This document shows, piece after piece, positions 26,271-35,108 of a stretch of 64,000 nucleotides of DNA (its first letter is position 1; every line of letters begins with the position of its first letter). The position numbers and the translations under genes were made by a program. Source of the DNA: Streptomyces sulfonofaciens (GTDB taxonomy: Bacteria; Actinomycetota; Actinomycetes; Streptomycetales; Streptomycetaceae); contig NZ_BNCD01000002.1 in assembly GCF_014656295.1 (NCBI RefSeq), positions 124,001-188,000 of the forward strand, written 5' to 3'. The notes under the pieces are model-generated. The model saw only the letters and a list, made by a program, of their open reading frames with translations. It did not search any database and was not told the origin of the DNA.

Positions 26271-26415
26271 CGTCTCACATTCTTTGCGGAGTCGTTCATG
26301 AAGGATTTCTGCTTCGCGGCGGTACCGGCGTGCGCGCCGGTCCGGACGCCAGGTCGTGCGCGGGTGGCTGTCCACGCCGTCCGGGATCGATATCAGGTTG
26401 CCGAGACATCGCCCC

Positions 26416-27369
26416 TCAGCCCTTGACGGCGCCGAGCGACACGCCCGACTGCCAATACCGCTGCAGGCTGAGAAACGCGATGATCAGCGGCACGATGGTC
26501 AGCAGGGCTGCCGTGATCACGAGATTCTGGATGAGGGCACCGTTCCCCGCCGTCGAGCCCAGCTTGTTCCACTCGTTGAGCCCGATGGTCAGCGGATACC
26601 AGTTGGGATCCTTGAGCATGATCAACGGAAGGAAGTAGTTGTTCCAGATCGATACGAACGAGAAGAGCAGGACCGTCACGCTTGCCGGTGCGAGCATCGG
26701 GAGCGCGATCTGGACGAAGGTCCTGAACTCGCCGGCGCCGTCGACCTTTGCTGCGTCGAGCAGGTCCGTCGGTACGGCCTCGGCCGTGAACACCCACATC
26801 AGGTACAACCCGAAGGGGTTGACGAAACTCGGCACGAGAACGGCCCACGGGGTGTTGGTGATGCCGAAATGCGCGAACAGCAGGAACTGCGGGATCGCCA
26901 GGGCGATGCCAGGCACCGCGATCGATCCCAGGACGACGAAAAGCAGCAGGCGCTTGCCGATGAAGTGGAGCTTCGCCAGGGCGTACCCGCCGAGGGCGGC
27001 CAGGAACGTTGACACGGCCGCGCCCACGACGACGTAGACGACGGTGTTGAGAAGCCACCGGGAGAAAATCCCGTCCTGGAACCTGAACACCTCGACGATG
27101 TTGTCCCACAGAGCGAACCCGTGACCGGGCGCGAGCCCGAACGAGGAGACGAAGTCGGCCTGTGACTTGGTTGCGTTGATGACCAGCCACACGAGCGGCA
27201 GCAGGCAGTACAGGGCGGACAACCCCGTCATGACAGTGAGGGTCACGCTCTTCCTGGGGTTCTCCACGGTGTGGAGGCGACGGCGGCTGCGGGAATGACC
27301 AAACGATGTGCCGCGGGTCGCGATGCCGGATTCCCCTGTTTCCGTTCGCGTGCTAGTGATCGAAGGCAT
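26416..27369 (-). CDS. ABC sugar transporter permease 2 (locus C)
   Basis: 317 aa, MalG-type, with a basic 45-residue cytoplasmic tail, six membrane segments, an EAA loop (LLDAAKVDGAGEFRTFVQIA) and the C-terminal SLGAVKG. Its start overlaps the end of permease 1 by 17 nt. Works with the permease at 27353-28300 and the binding protein at 28369-29667 to import xylo-/arabino-oligosaccharides. Confidence 0.92.
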   Translation of the reverse strand: MPSITSTRTETGESGIATRGTSFGHSRSRRRLHTVENPRKSVTLTVMTGLSALYCLLPLVWLVINATKSQADFVSSFGLAPGHGFALWDNIVEVFRFQDGIFSRWLLNTVVYVVVGAAVSTFLAALGGYALAKLHFIGKRLLLFVVLGSIAVPGIALAIPQFLLFAHFGITNTPWAVLVPSFVNPFGLYLMWVFTAEAVPTDLLDAAKVDGAGEFRTFVQIALPMLAPASVTVLLFSFVSIWNNYFLPLIMLKDPNWYPLTIGLNEWNKLGSTAGNGALIQNLVITAALLTIVPLIIAFLSLQRYWQSGVSLGAVKG

Positions 27370-28300
27370 TTCTCAGTCCTCTGATCTGGACGGCGTAGGC
27401 GACCGCGATCGTGATCGCGGCCATGACGAGCGCGAGGGCTGCCGCATAGCCCTGCTGAGATCCCGTGAAGGCCAGGTTGTAGGCGTACAGGTTGGGCGTG
27501 TAGTGGGTGGTGATGCCGCTGTTGGCCACCATGGACGGCAGGATCTGCGGTTCGTTGAAGATCTGGAACGTACCGATGATCGAGAAGATGACCGCGATGA
27601 CCAGGGAACTGCGCAGCGCCGGCAGCTTGATTCTGCGGACCACCTGGAACTCGCTCGCCCCGTCGAGTGCCGCGGCCTCGTACAACTCGCGCGGGACGGC
27701 CTTGAGCACGGCGTGGAAGATGAGCATGTTGAAGCCGGTGAACGCCCAGGTCACCATCATGCCGACGGAGAGGAGCGTGGTACTGGGCGCGAAGGGGTTG
27801 AGATCGGTGCCCAGAGCGTTGTTGAGGCTGCCGAACAGGCCGTACTTGACGCCCAGCATGAAGCCCCACATGAGAGTCGACACGACCGCCGGCACCGCAT
27901 AGGGGAGGAACACCGACACCCGCACGAACTTGGCGCCGTGCAGACGCCCGGAGTCCAGTGCCAGCGCCAGCACCACGGCCAAGACCAGCATGACCGGCAC
28001 CTGGACGAGTGTGAACCAGAAGACCCGGCCCACACCGTCCCAGAACTGCGCGTCCTGGAACAGCTTGGTGTAGTTGGCGAGCCCGGTGAACGTGTTGCCC
28101 CCGATGAGCTTCTGCTGGAAGAGGCTGAGGTATCCCGCGTAGACGACCGGCACGATGTACACGAGCACGAACAGCAGCCCGAAGGGCGCGATGAACGCCA
28201 GTCCGATCTGTTTCCTGCCGCGCTTTCTGGCCGGTGCCCGGTGTTGCGCTGTGTTCGACGACATCCCGGCGGTGGCGTCGAGACGTTTTGCGTGGCCCAT
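27353..28300 (-). CDS. ABC sugar transporter permease 1 (locus C)
   Basis: 315 aa, MalF-type, six membrane segments with an EAA loop (LYEAAALDGASEFQVVRRIK). ATG 28300 has AAAGGA about 10 nt upstream; a 68-residue upstream extension would overlap the binding-protein gene and is rejected. It lies 68 nt after the binding protein. Confidence 0.92.
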   Translation of the reverse strand: MGHAKRLDATAGMSSNTAQHRAPARKRGRKQIGLAFIAPFGLLFVLVYIVPVVYAGYLSLFQQKLIGGNTFTGLANYTKLFQDAQFWDGVGRVFWFTLVQVPVMLVLAVVLALALDSGRLHGAKFVRVSVFLPYAVPAVVSTLMWGFMLGVKYGLFGSLNNALGTDLNPFAPSTTLLSVGMMVTWAFTGFNMLIFHAVLKAVPRELYEAAALDGASEFQVVRRIKLPALRSSLVIAVIFSIIGTFQIFNEPQILPSMVANSGITTHYTPNLYAYNLAFTGSQQGYAAALALVMAAITIAVAYAVQIRGLRNAFDH

Positions 28301-28368
28301 GAGCGGTGTTCCTTTCGGTGCTTCGCCTTGCCGGGCTCGCTTTCTCATGCCGCCCTGACGGGGAACCG

Positions 28369-29667
28369 CTAGTCCACCTTGAAACCCTGCTCGTTGCCGT
28401 ACTTGATCATGCGCTGCCTCCACTGCGCGAGGATTTCGGCGAGCGAGCCTTTGCCCGTGGTGTAGAACTGCGACACGAGGTCGCCGTAGGTCGATCGAGC
28501 CCACTCGAAGAACGGCGGGTACTGCCAGTCGCTCGCGACGCTCTTCGATGCCTTCGCCAACACGGGGCCGACCTTCTGGTCACCGAAGTACTTGTTGACC
28601 TTGCTCTGGGAGTCCGTGCTCGCCAGTACCGACGTGTTCGGCACGAAGGCACCCGCGTCGACGCGTTTCGCGAGGCCACCGCCGTGGGTGAAGTACTTCA
28701 GGAACTTGAACGCCGCGTCCTTGTGCGCGGCGGCAGCCGGGACACCGAAGCTGCTTCCGCCGTTCTCGGCCCCCACCTCGTCGCCCCGGTGCCACTGCGG
28801 CATCGGCGCAACCCTGAAGTCACCCGCGGCCTTGGGTGCACGCTGCGGCAGTGACGAGGTCAGCCAGCCGCCCATGATCTGGGAGGCGAGGGTTCCGTCG
28901 TTGAGCGTGCGGTTCCAGTCGTCGGACCACGCCGTGACCTTGGTGTTGAGCAAGTTCTGGTCGAGCATCTTCTGCCAGAACGCCACGGCCCTGGTCGTGC
29001 CGGGCTCCGTGAAGTCGATGTGCACCTTGTTGCCGTCCACCTTGAACGGGCGGCCGCCGGCCTGCCAGATCAGCGAGAGCAGGAAGAAGAGGTCCCCGGT
29101 GTCCTGGGCGATGTAGTAGTCGCCACCGAGCGCGCGAACCTTCTTGGCGTCGTTGTAGTACTCGTCCCACGTGGCCGGCGGTTCTTTCACCCCCGCCTTC
29201 CTGAGGGTGGCCTCGTTGTAGAACATGACCGAAGGACCGTAATCAGAAGGCAGTGCGTAGACCTTGCCATCGACTGTCACATCGTTCCACGAGGCGTCGA
29301 TGTAGTCCTTCTTAAGATTCTTGGCGCCGAATTCCACGAGATCTTCGAGCTTGCCGGGGATGGCGAAGTAGGGCACCGCGAAGTACTCGAACATGGCGAG
29401 GTCCGGCACGCCGGAACCGGCCTGGATCGCATTGTCGAGCGCCGTGTACTCGTCGTACGACGAACCGGCGTTGACCACCTTGATCTTGATATTCGGGTTC
29501 GCCGCCTCGAAACCGGGAACGGCCCTCGCGACGGTGTCGTCCCAACTCCAGACCGTGAGCTTCACCTGGTTGTTGCCGCCATCTGCCGCCCCACTCGAGC
29601 AAGCGCCCAGTACGAGCATCAGCCCGAGCGCCGCGGAAAGGGACCTTGCTTTCTTGCGGGACCTCAT
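28369..29667 (-). CDS. ABC transporter sugar-binding lipoprotein (locus C)
   Basis: 432 aa. Lipoprotein signal with lipobox LGACSSG (Cys23). Family 1 solute-binding protein (VKLTVWSWDDTVARAVPGFE at the N-terminus; GGGLAKRVDAGAFVPN further on). ATG 29667 has AAGGAGG nine nt upstream, one of the best ribosome sites in the window, consistent with high expression. First gene of the arabinoxylan operon; the operator at 29693-29705 is only 26 nt upstream. Confidence 0.93.
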   Translation of the reverse strand: MRSRKKARSLSAALGLMLVLGACSSGAADGGNNQVKLTVWSWDDTVARAVPGFEAANPNIKIKVVNAGSSYDEYTALDNAIQAGSGVPDLAMFEYFAVPYFAIPGKLEDLVEFGAKNLKKDYIDASWNDVTVDGKVYALPSDYGPSVMFYNEATLRKAGVKEPPATWDEYYNDAKKVRALGGDYYIAQDTGDLFFLLSLIWQAGGRPFKVDGNKVHIDFTEPGTTRAVAFWQKMLDQNLLNTKVTAWSDDWNRTLNDGTLASQIMGGWLTSSLPQRAPKAAGDFRVAPMPQWHRGDEVGAENGGSSFGVPAAAAHKDAAFKFLKYFTHGGGLAKRVDAGAFVPNTSVLASTDSQSKVNKYFGDQKVGPVLAKASKSVASDWQYPPFFEWARSTYGDLVSQFYTTGKGSLAEILAQWRQRMIKYGNEQGFKVD

Positions 29668-29692
29668 GAGCCGCCTCCTCCTTGAGATGACT

Positions 29693-29705
29693 CGAAAGTA
29701 TTTCG
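29693..29705. promoter_or_regulatory. Operator for the arabinoxylan LacI regulator, site 1
   Basis: Perfect palindrome CGAAAGTATTTCG (5-bp arms, 3-nt centre), 26 bp upstream of the binding-protein start. It shares CGAAA-N3-TTTCG with site 2 at 29813. CGAA...TTCG inverted repeats are known in front of Streptomyces xylan-utilisation genes. A repressor here would block the arabinoxylan operon. Confidence 0.75.
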
Positions 29706-29812
29706 CATCTTTTTCGGAGCTCGTGGCAAGGTACTCGGCGCCGTCGAGGAGCGTCAAGGAATCTGACGCGATGGACGTCGAGGGCGGGACGTGTGTAACG
29801 TGCGCAGGCATA

Positions 29813-29825
29813 CGAAAATGTTTCG
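29813..29825. promoter_or_regulatory. Operator for the arabinoxylan LacI regulator, site 2
   Basis: Perfect palindrome CGAAAATGTTTCG, 19 bp before the lacI ATG. Paired with site 1 across the 176-bp divergent gap (centres 120 bp apart), it suggests autoregulation and possibly a DNA loop. Confidence 0.75.
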
Positions 29826-29843
29826 GACGCGGACGGAGTCACG

Positions 29844-30881
29844 ATGAGTCAGCGAGCTCGTTCCAAACGAGCCACCCTCGCGGATGTCGCCCGGCTGGCC
29901 GGTGTCTCACCGGCGACCGCCTCGAAGGTCCTCAACGGGCGCAGCGACGTGGGGGCGAACACGCGCGACCTCGTGCTCGGTGTCATCGCCGAGCTCGGCT
30001 ACAAGCCGACGACGGCACGACAGGATCTGCAGCGGGAGCGGACGCTCGTCACCGTGCTCGACTTCGTCGAGTCCCGCTACGCCGGGACGGTGCTGCAAGG
30101 GATCCTCACGGCCGCGACCGCTGCGCAGGCCGAACTCCTGCTACGTCTGCCGCCCGACGGCTGGACCGGCACAAGCCGTACAGCGGCCCGTGCCCGGATC
30201 GCGGAGTTGCAGGGGTCAGGAGTCGTCGGCATCGTCGCGCTCGCCGTCGCCGTGCCCGACTCGGTGCTCATGGCCGCGGAGGACGCCGATCTGCCGGTGG
30301 TGACGATCGACCCCATCGACACCACCGACTCGCGTGTCGTCAGCATCGGCTCCACCAACTGGGCGGGCGGTCGCTCGGCGACGGAGCACGTCATCGGACT
30401 GGGCCACCGCAGGATCGCCTGGATCGGCGGCCCGCTGGGATCCACTCCCTCGGCGGAACGCTTCCACGGGTACCAGGCCGCGCTGCACTCGGCGGGCATC
30501 ACGCCGGACAGCGCGCTGATCCGCCACGACACGTTCTCCGTCGAAGCGGGGCGTCGGCACGGGCATGACATGCTGGCGCTGCCCGAGCGGCCCACCGCGA
30601 TCGTCGCGGGCAACGACGAAATCGCCGTCGGCGTGCTCGCGGCGGCCAACGAACTGCGCATCACCGTCCCGGGGGACCTGTCCGTCACAGGGTTCGACGA
30701 CACGCCGCAGGCCCAATGGACGACTCCGCGGCTGACGTCCGTCGGGCAGCCCCTCGTCGGGATGGGCCGGATGGCCGTCGAGACCGCCCTCGGCATGGCG
30801 GACGGCGTGCAGCCCGTCTCCCGGCACCTCCAGTTGGCGACCACCCTCAACGTCCGTGACTCCACGGGCCCTGCCGCATGA
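29844..30881 (+). CDS. LacI-family regulator of the arabinoxylan operon
   Basis: 345 aa. N-terminal helix-turn-helix TLADVARLAGVSPATASKVL; sensor domain with the usual GHRRIAWIGG and PTAIVAGNDEIAVGVL segments. It resembles BxlR/XlnR-type xylan regulators of Streptomyces. Divergent from the binding-protein gene; the two CGAAA-N3-TTTCG palindromes between them are its likely sites. The expected inducer is a xylo- or arabino-oligosaccharide. Confidence 0.92.
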   Translation: MSQRARSKRATLADVARLAGVSPATASKVLNGRSDVGANTRDLVLGVIAELGYKPTTARQDLQRERTLVTVLDFVESRYAGTVLQGILTAATAAQAELLLRLPPDGWTGTSRTAARARIAELQGSGVVGIVALAVAVPDSVLMAAEDADLPVVTIDPIDTTDSRVVSIGSTNWAGGRSATEHVIGLGHRRIAWIGGPLGSTPSAERFHGYQAALHSAGITPDSALIRHDTFSVEAGRRHGHDMLALPERPTAIVAGNDEIAVGVLAAANELRITVPGDLSVTGFDDTPQAQWTTPRLTSVGQPLVGMGRMAVETALGMADGVQPVSRHLQLATTLNVRDSTGPAA

Positions 30882-31020
30882 CCCGGTCCGCTCCGTCCCG
30901 GACGTCCGTCACGCGGCGGTGACCACACGACGGGGAGCCGTGCCCGTCGGACGGTGTCACCGCTGTTCCGGCGCCGTGTGCCATCGGTACGGCCGGTTCG
31001 GGCCGGACACGGGGCGTTGA

Positions 31021-32103
31021 TCAGCTCGGGCCCCCGGCGCCGGCGCCCGGCCGCCGCTCGATCTCCGCTGCCGGGAACGGTGTCTGCTTGCTCCTGGTGA
31101 GCAGACGGCGGTGGAAGGAGTCCAGGACGACGGCAGAGCGGGCGTGCCGGTCGATGAAGGCCGTGATCTCGGGCGGGACGCCGCCGGGCCGCCGGCCCGC
31201 GATCCAGTCGTGCAGGAAGACTTCGTGCTCCGTGTCACCGCGCACACCGTCGAGCACGTGGTGTCGGAGCAGGTGGCTCGCGGTGTAGCAGTGGTCGTAC
31301 GCGAGGTGGTCCGAGAGGAAGTCGGACTCGTCCGCCGAAAGGTCGAAGCGGGAGCTCAGGGCGAGCCCGAAATCAGCGAAGTAGAGCTGGCGGCCATCGG
31401 TCAGGATGTTGGCGAAGTGGGCATCGAAGTGGACAAGTCCGCGGGAACTCATGAAGGCAGCTCCGCCCGTCAGGGCTTCCTCCACCCAGCGCAGGAGCGA
31501 GCCGTCCCCGCCATCCGGCACGCCGGTCCTGCCGTGGTCGGCCAGCCATCCGGCGAGTGTCTGCGGCACGTGCTCCAGGAAGAGCACCAGGCTGAACGAG
31601 GACCGGCCGATGGCCTCAAGCCGGTCCCGAACGGCCGGTGAACCCTCCCAGTGCGCAACGGCCCCCTCCAGGCCCCCGAACTCGTCGGTGAATCCTTCGG
31701 GAGGCGAGTCCGGCAGCACCCGCCAGTGGTACATCAGGGGAAATCCCGCGTACTCGTCGCCGAGAACCCAGTTCGTGGTCATGGTGTGCACGGCAAGCTC
31801 CCGCCAGGCACCGAACCCGGCCGAGCCCACCCCGTACTGGTAGTACATCGGCAGTTCGAAGATGTTCGCCGTCGACCGTGCGTTCTCCGGGCGCAGTTCG
31901 GTGTCCGTCAACGGAATCCGCTTGACGAAGACGCGCGCTCCGCCGACGTCCAGCTCCGCCGACCTGCCGCCGATGCCCGACCCGAGCGGGGTAGCGGCTG
32001 CCACGACCTCCCCGAGCCGGTGGTCGCTCAGTAAGGAGAGCTGAGTGCTCACGGTCCCGTAACCAGCCAGGCGCGCGGCACGCAGCACATTCCGGTCCGG
32101 CAT
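31021..32103 (-). CDS. Protein-kinase-like phosphotransferase
   Basis: 360 aa. Kinase-fold motifs are degenerate but present: catalytic loop RGLVHFDAHFANIL (Asp with His-Ala-His-x-x-Asn instead of HRD), metal-binding FADFGLAL, and an N-terminal lobe with VFVKRIPL (Lys). This looks like the aminoglycoside/fructosamine-type branch or an atypical Ser/Thr kinase; the target is unknown. ATG 32103 has GAGGAG six nt upstream. Codon 24 is TTA (32032-32034 on the top strand), so expression probably depends on bldA. It is divergent from the GrpB-family gene. Confidence 0.75.
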   Translation of the reverse strand: MPDRNVLRAARLAGYGTVSTQLSLLSDHRLGEVVAAATPLGSGIGGRSAELDVGGARVFVKRIPLTDTELRPENARSTANIFELPMYYQYGVGSAGFGAWRELAVHTMTTNWVLGDEYAGFPLMYHWRVLPDSPPEGFTDEFGGLEGAVAHWEGSPAVRDRLEAIGRSSFSLVLFLEHVPQTLAGWLADHGRTGVPDGGDGSLLRWVEEALTGGAAFMSSRGLVHFDAHFANILTDGRQLYFADFGLALSSRFDLSADESDFLSDHLAYDHCYTASHLLRHHVLDGVRGDTEHEVFLHDWIAGRRPGGVPPEITAFIDRHARSAVVLDSFHRRLLTRSKQTPFPAAEIERRPGAGAGGPS

Positions 32104-32266
32104 CGTCGGCTCCTCGGTGCCCGAACCATGGCGTCGGCGCATCCCACGTACGGCACCGACCTTACGCCGAAAGGTCGGCCACTGAGTCTTTCCCCACCCG
32201 GACGGCGAGGGCCGAAGTGGTGGCTCGCGGCGCTCCGGTGGACATCGCAGCGCTGCGTTGACCAGG

Positions 32267-32818
32267 ATGACTGCCGTGTCCGAGAGCGCCATCCAGGTAG
32301 CCGACCATGACCCGAGCTGGCCCCGGCAGGCCGCTTGCGCCATGAACGCACTCCGGGCAGCGGCACCTGGGCTCTTCGTGGGGATCGAGCACATCGGCTC
32401 GACGGCTGTCCCGGGACTGGCGGCCAAGCCCGTCATCGATCTGATGGCCGCCGTCCATGGCCTCACGCACGCCGCGCCCCACCAGGCGGCGCTCGCCGAC
32501 CTCGGCTTTCACCCGCACGACAACGGGATGACTGACCGGCTGCTGTACGTCCGCGCAGACGGCGGAGTCCGCAGCCATGTCCTGCACGTGGTGACCTTGG
32601 ACAGTTGGCCTACCCGGAACCAGCGGATCCTCCGGGACCATCTGCGCGCCCATCCCGAGGAAGCGACCCGGTACGCGCAGCTCAAGCGGGAGATCGTCGC
32701 CGCTGGTGCAGGACCGGGTGAGTATGCGCGAGCCAAGACGGCGCTGGTGCAGGAACTCACCGACCGTGCTCGCGCGCAACTCGGTCTGCCATCGGTGCCC
32801 GTGTGGGAGAAGCAGTGA
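32267..32818 (+). CDS. GrpB-family protein (UPF0157 nucleotidyltransferase-like)
   Basis: 183 aa. The family signature EHIGSTAVPGLAAKPVIDLM is intact, followed by the RSHVLHVV-type motif (VRSHVLHVVTLDSWPTRNQR). GrpB proteins have a nucleotidyltransferase-like fold of unclear role. The start may be ATG 32267 or TTG 32258; neither has a clear Shine-Dalgarno. The stop codon TGA at 32816-32818 is created at the junction with an insertion element whose first base is 32818, so the original C-terminus may have been a little different. Confidence 0.85.
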   Translation: MTAVSESAIQVADHDPSWPRQAACAMNALRAAAPGLFVGIEHIGSTAVPGLAAKPVIDLMAAVHGLTHAAPHQAALADLGFHPHDNGMTDRLLYVRADGGVRSHVLHVVTLDSWPTRNQRILRDHLRAHPEEATRYAQLKREIVAAGAGPGEYARAKTALVQELTDRARAQLGLPSVPVWEKQ

Positions 32819-32879
32819 GCTTGTTGTTCAACGTCCCGTCGCTCGTGCCTCGGACGCCGGTGATGCCGGAATGATGTGG

Positions 32880-34350
32880 AGCCCTGGCCGGCAGGTCTGG
32901 ATCAAGGTCCCGGGGAGAGTCGTGCTCGCCCGGTCGCTGGTGTGGCTCGCTGCCGACGAGGACTCGTCCCACGTCGTGGCGGGGTGCAGGCCGGCGGTTC
33001 TTCGATCCGGGTGGGCGTCCTGGGCCGGGGCGGGTGGCTTTCGGTGCACCGGCCGGCGAACCGGTCGTCGTGCGGAGGTTCCGAAACTCGCGCCGGACCC
33101 GGGCCGGGGTGAGCTTGTAGGGTGGCGCTGGTTTCTCCCACGGCCGTCGCAGGTCGGTGGCGAGGGGGCGGGCGAGGCGGAGCTCGGTGTGGGCGGTGAT
33201 GATCAGCCACGTCCAGCGGCCGGCGGCTGCGGAGTCGCGCAGTCGGGGCCGGGTCCAGCCGAGGGTCTGCTTGAGCATGCGGAACGTGTGCTCGATGTCG
33301 AAGCGCCGCAGGAACGCCTGCCAGCAGCGGTCGACGTCGGCTTCGGTTGCGCCGGTGCGCGACCACCACAGCCAGACCGGCTTGTTCACCCCGTCGGACG
33401 GCAGATGCTCGACCGACAGGCGGATGACGGTGCCCTCGATGATCGGCAGCGGCCCGACGTGGTCGAGCCAGGCGGCCCGCCGGGTCAGCCTCGGGTGCAG
33501 TCGGTCCCAGGCCCGCGCGGTGGCCTGGCCGTAGAGCCGAGTGTCGGTGACCGTGACGGCCCGCTCCTCGCCCCAGGTGGCGGGATCGCCGAGGACGAAC
33601 TCCCCGCCGTGCTTGGGCGGCCGACCGCCCTTGGGGTCGTAGACCCGCGGCGGGGTCGGCCGGCGCATCACCCGGCCCGACCGCGTCCGGCCCAGGATCT
33701 CGACCGGCAGGCCGACCAGCAGGTGAGCGATGCGCAGGGCCGTCGTATCCGGCATCCAGCACGATGAGGATCTCCGGATCGCCCTCGGCCCACTGGCCTG
33801 CGGCGATTGAGGCGTTCAACGACCTCGCGGATCTGGTCGGTCGTGGCGGCGGCCCCGTCCGCACCGGGGGCGAGCCGGACCGCGTCCAACAGAGCGGACC
33901 AGGAGGTGCGGCCGGTCTCCAGGGCGACGACGACCGAGTACGGCCAGCCGGGCATCATCTGGTGCTTGGCGTTGCCACGGCCGTAGGTGCGACAGAACGA
34001 TCGGTCCGGCACGGTGCCTGCGTCGGGCCGCAGCCACGGCGATTCGTCCACCGCCAGGACCAGCCGCCCGCCGGCCGCCCGCGGCAGCGGCACCCCGGCA
34101 AGACCGCCGCAGCCGCGCGATGTCGAGCCCGCCGCGGTTGAGGTAGGCATAGAGGGCACCGTGGCCCCGACCGTGTTCGGGTGCCAGCGCGAGATCGACC
34201 AGCGACCGCACCGGTCCAGGTGCACAGCACCGCGTCGGTCAGCTCGAACAGCGCGTCGGCGCGTGCGGTCAGGCAGTCGTAGAAGTCGGTCCGGAACCGG
34301 GACAACACGGCCAGGGACTCGACGCGGACAGCGTCGTGCAGCAGACTCAC
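32880..34350 (-). pseudogene. Frameshifted DDE transposase (IS701/IS4-like)
   Basis: The protein can be followed from GTG 34350 through five stretches in changing frames: SRFRTDFYDCLTARADALFE, then APEHGRGHGALYAYLNRGGL, then GRLVLAVDESPWLRPDAGT, then GDPEILIVLDAGYD, then FDIEHTFRMLKQTLGW. Frame changes fall near 34213, 34100, 33820 and 33745. The C-terminal stretch (about 290 codons) is still open and even reads past the element end. Acidic residues expected for DDE catalysis are recognisable in the separate pieces, but no intact enzyme can be made without four shifts. A sister remnant is at 22597-22794. Confidence 0.85.
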
Positions 34351-34529
34351 CCTCGCGGCCTTGGCATGATCAATAGCGTCTCGACAACGCACATGATCAC
34401 ACCAAGGCCGCACCGCTGTCGCACCGATCCCAGAGGCCGATGTCATGTCTCCCGCCGATCTGGCCCGCGGGTGGGGATACGACCTGCGGCGACAAGATGG
34501 AATGAGACTCAGGACGCCGCAAACCCCAG

Positions 34530-34889
34530 CTAGGGTCGGAGTTTCCGTGCCTGTGGGTCGAAGCAGTTGAGGCCCATCGACGAAGCGACCCCTGCCGCAT
34601 AAGCAGAGGCCTCCTCGGCCATACTCCAGCGCATGGGGAAGTAGATCAGCGGGCCGCGGGCCTCACCGATCAGCGGCCCGGTCGACCACGGTGAGGTGTC
34701 GTCCTCGTCCTCGGTGAGGTCCGGCCACTGCTCCAGGAGCACGGCAACGAAGGCCTCTATGCGTTCCACCGGAGCAACCGCAGGCTCCTCCGTGTCGATG
34801 TACCGGTCATACAGATCGGTGAAGCAACGGGCCGCAGCAGCGTCATCCGCCGGCCGCTCCCCCTCCCACACAGCAAGGTCATAGCTCAT
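34530..34889 (-). CDS. Conserved Streptomyces protein of unknown function, carried inside the element
   Basis: 119 aa, acidic, no signal peptide; begins MSYDLAVWEGERPADDAAAA and contains PFMRWS-like YFPMRWSMAEEASAYA. Similar short proteins are widespread in Streptomyces without assigned function. ATG 34889 has GGGAGG eight nt upstream. It lies between the transposase and the right inverted repeat of the 32818-34953 element, on the same strand as the transposase, so it appears to be a passenger. Unlike the transposase it is not frameshifted. Confidence 0.7.
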   Translation of the reverse strand: MSYDLAVWEGERPADDAAAARCFTDLYDRYIDTEEPAVAPVERIEAFVAVLLEQWPDLTEDEDDTSPWSTGPLIGEARGPLIYFPMRWSMAEEASAYAAGVASSMGLNCFDPQARKLRP

Positions 34890-34954
34890 GGGCGCAGCCT
34901 CCCACCCCTCACTGACAACAGCACTCAAAGGCTGAGACGTTAAACAACAAGCTC

Positions 34955-34976
34955 AGTGCGTGTTTCTGATCCCATG
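34955..34976. repeat. 22-bp repeat, copy 1
   Basis: AGTGCGTGTTTCTGATCCCATG at this position matches 36533-36554 in 20 of 22 bases, same orientation. The copies bracket the AraC and small secreted protein genes. Possibly an old insertion-element end. Confidence 0.6.
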
Positions 34977-35108
34977 CTTCTTGATCTCGAGGCGTCGATG
35001 TTGCCAGGTCATGAGTGGCGGCGCATCTGCCCGAAGTGTTGCTGGACTGGGCGTATCTCCCCATGCCACGTTCGAAGCCGTAAAGGAACCGGCTACGGAG
35101 GACTGGGA

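Larger units (their letters stand above)
32818..34953 (-). mobile_element. Insertion element with passenger gene (2.14 kb)
   Basis: Ends are 18-bp inverted repeats: AGCTTGTTGTTCAACGTC at 32818-32835 and its complement with one mismatch at 34936-34953. They are flanked by a perfect 5-bp direct repeat CAGTG (32813-32817 and 34954-34958), the expected target duplication. Inside are a decayed DDE transposase (32880-34350) and a 119-aa intact-looking gene (34530-34889), both on the minus strand. An imperfect inverted repeat at about 34359-34409 (CCTTGGCATGATCA and relatives) lies just before the transposase start. Relatives of this transposase are common in Streptomyces. Confidence 0.8.
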
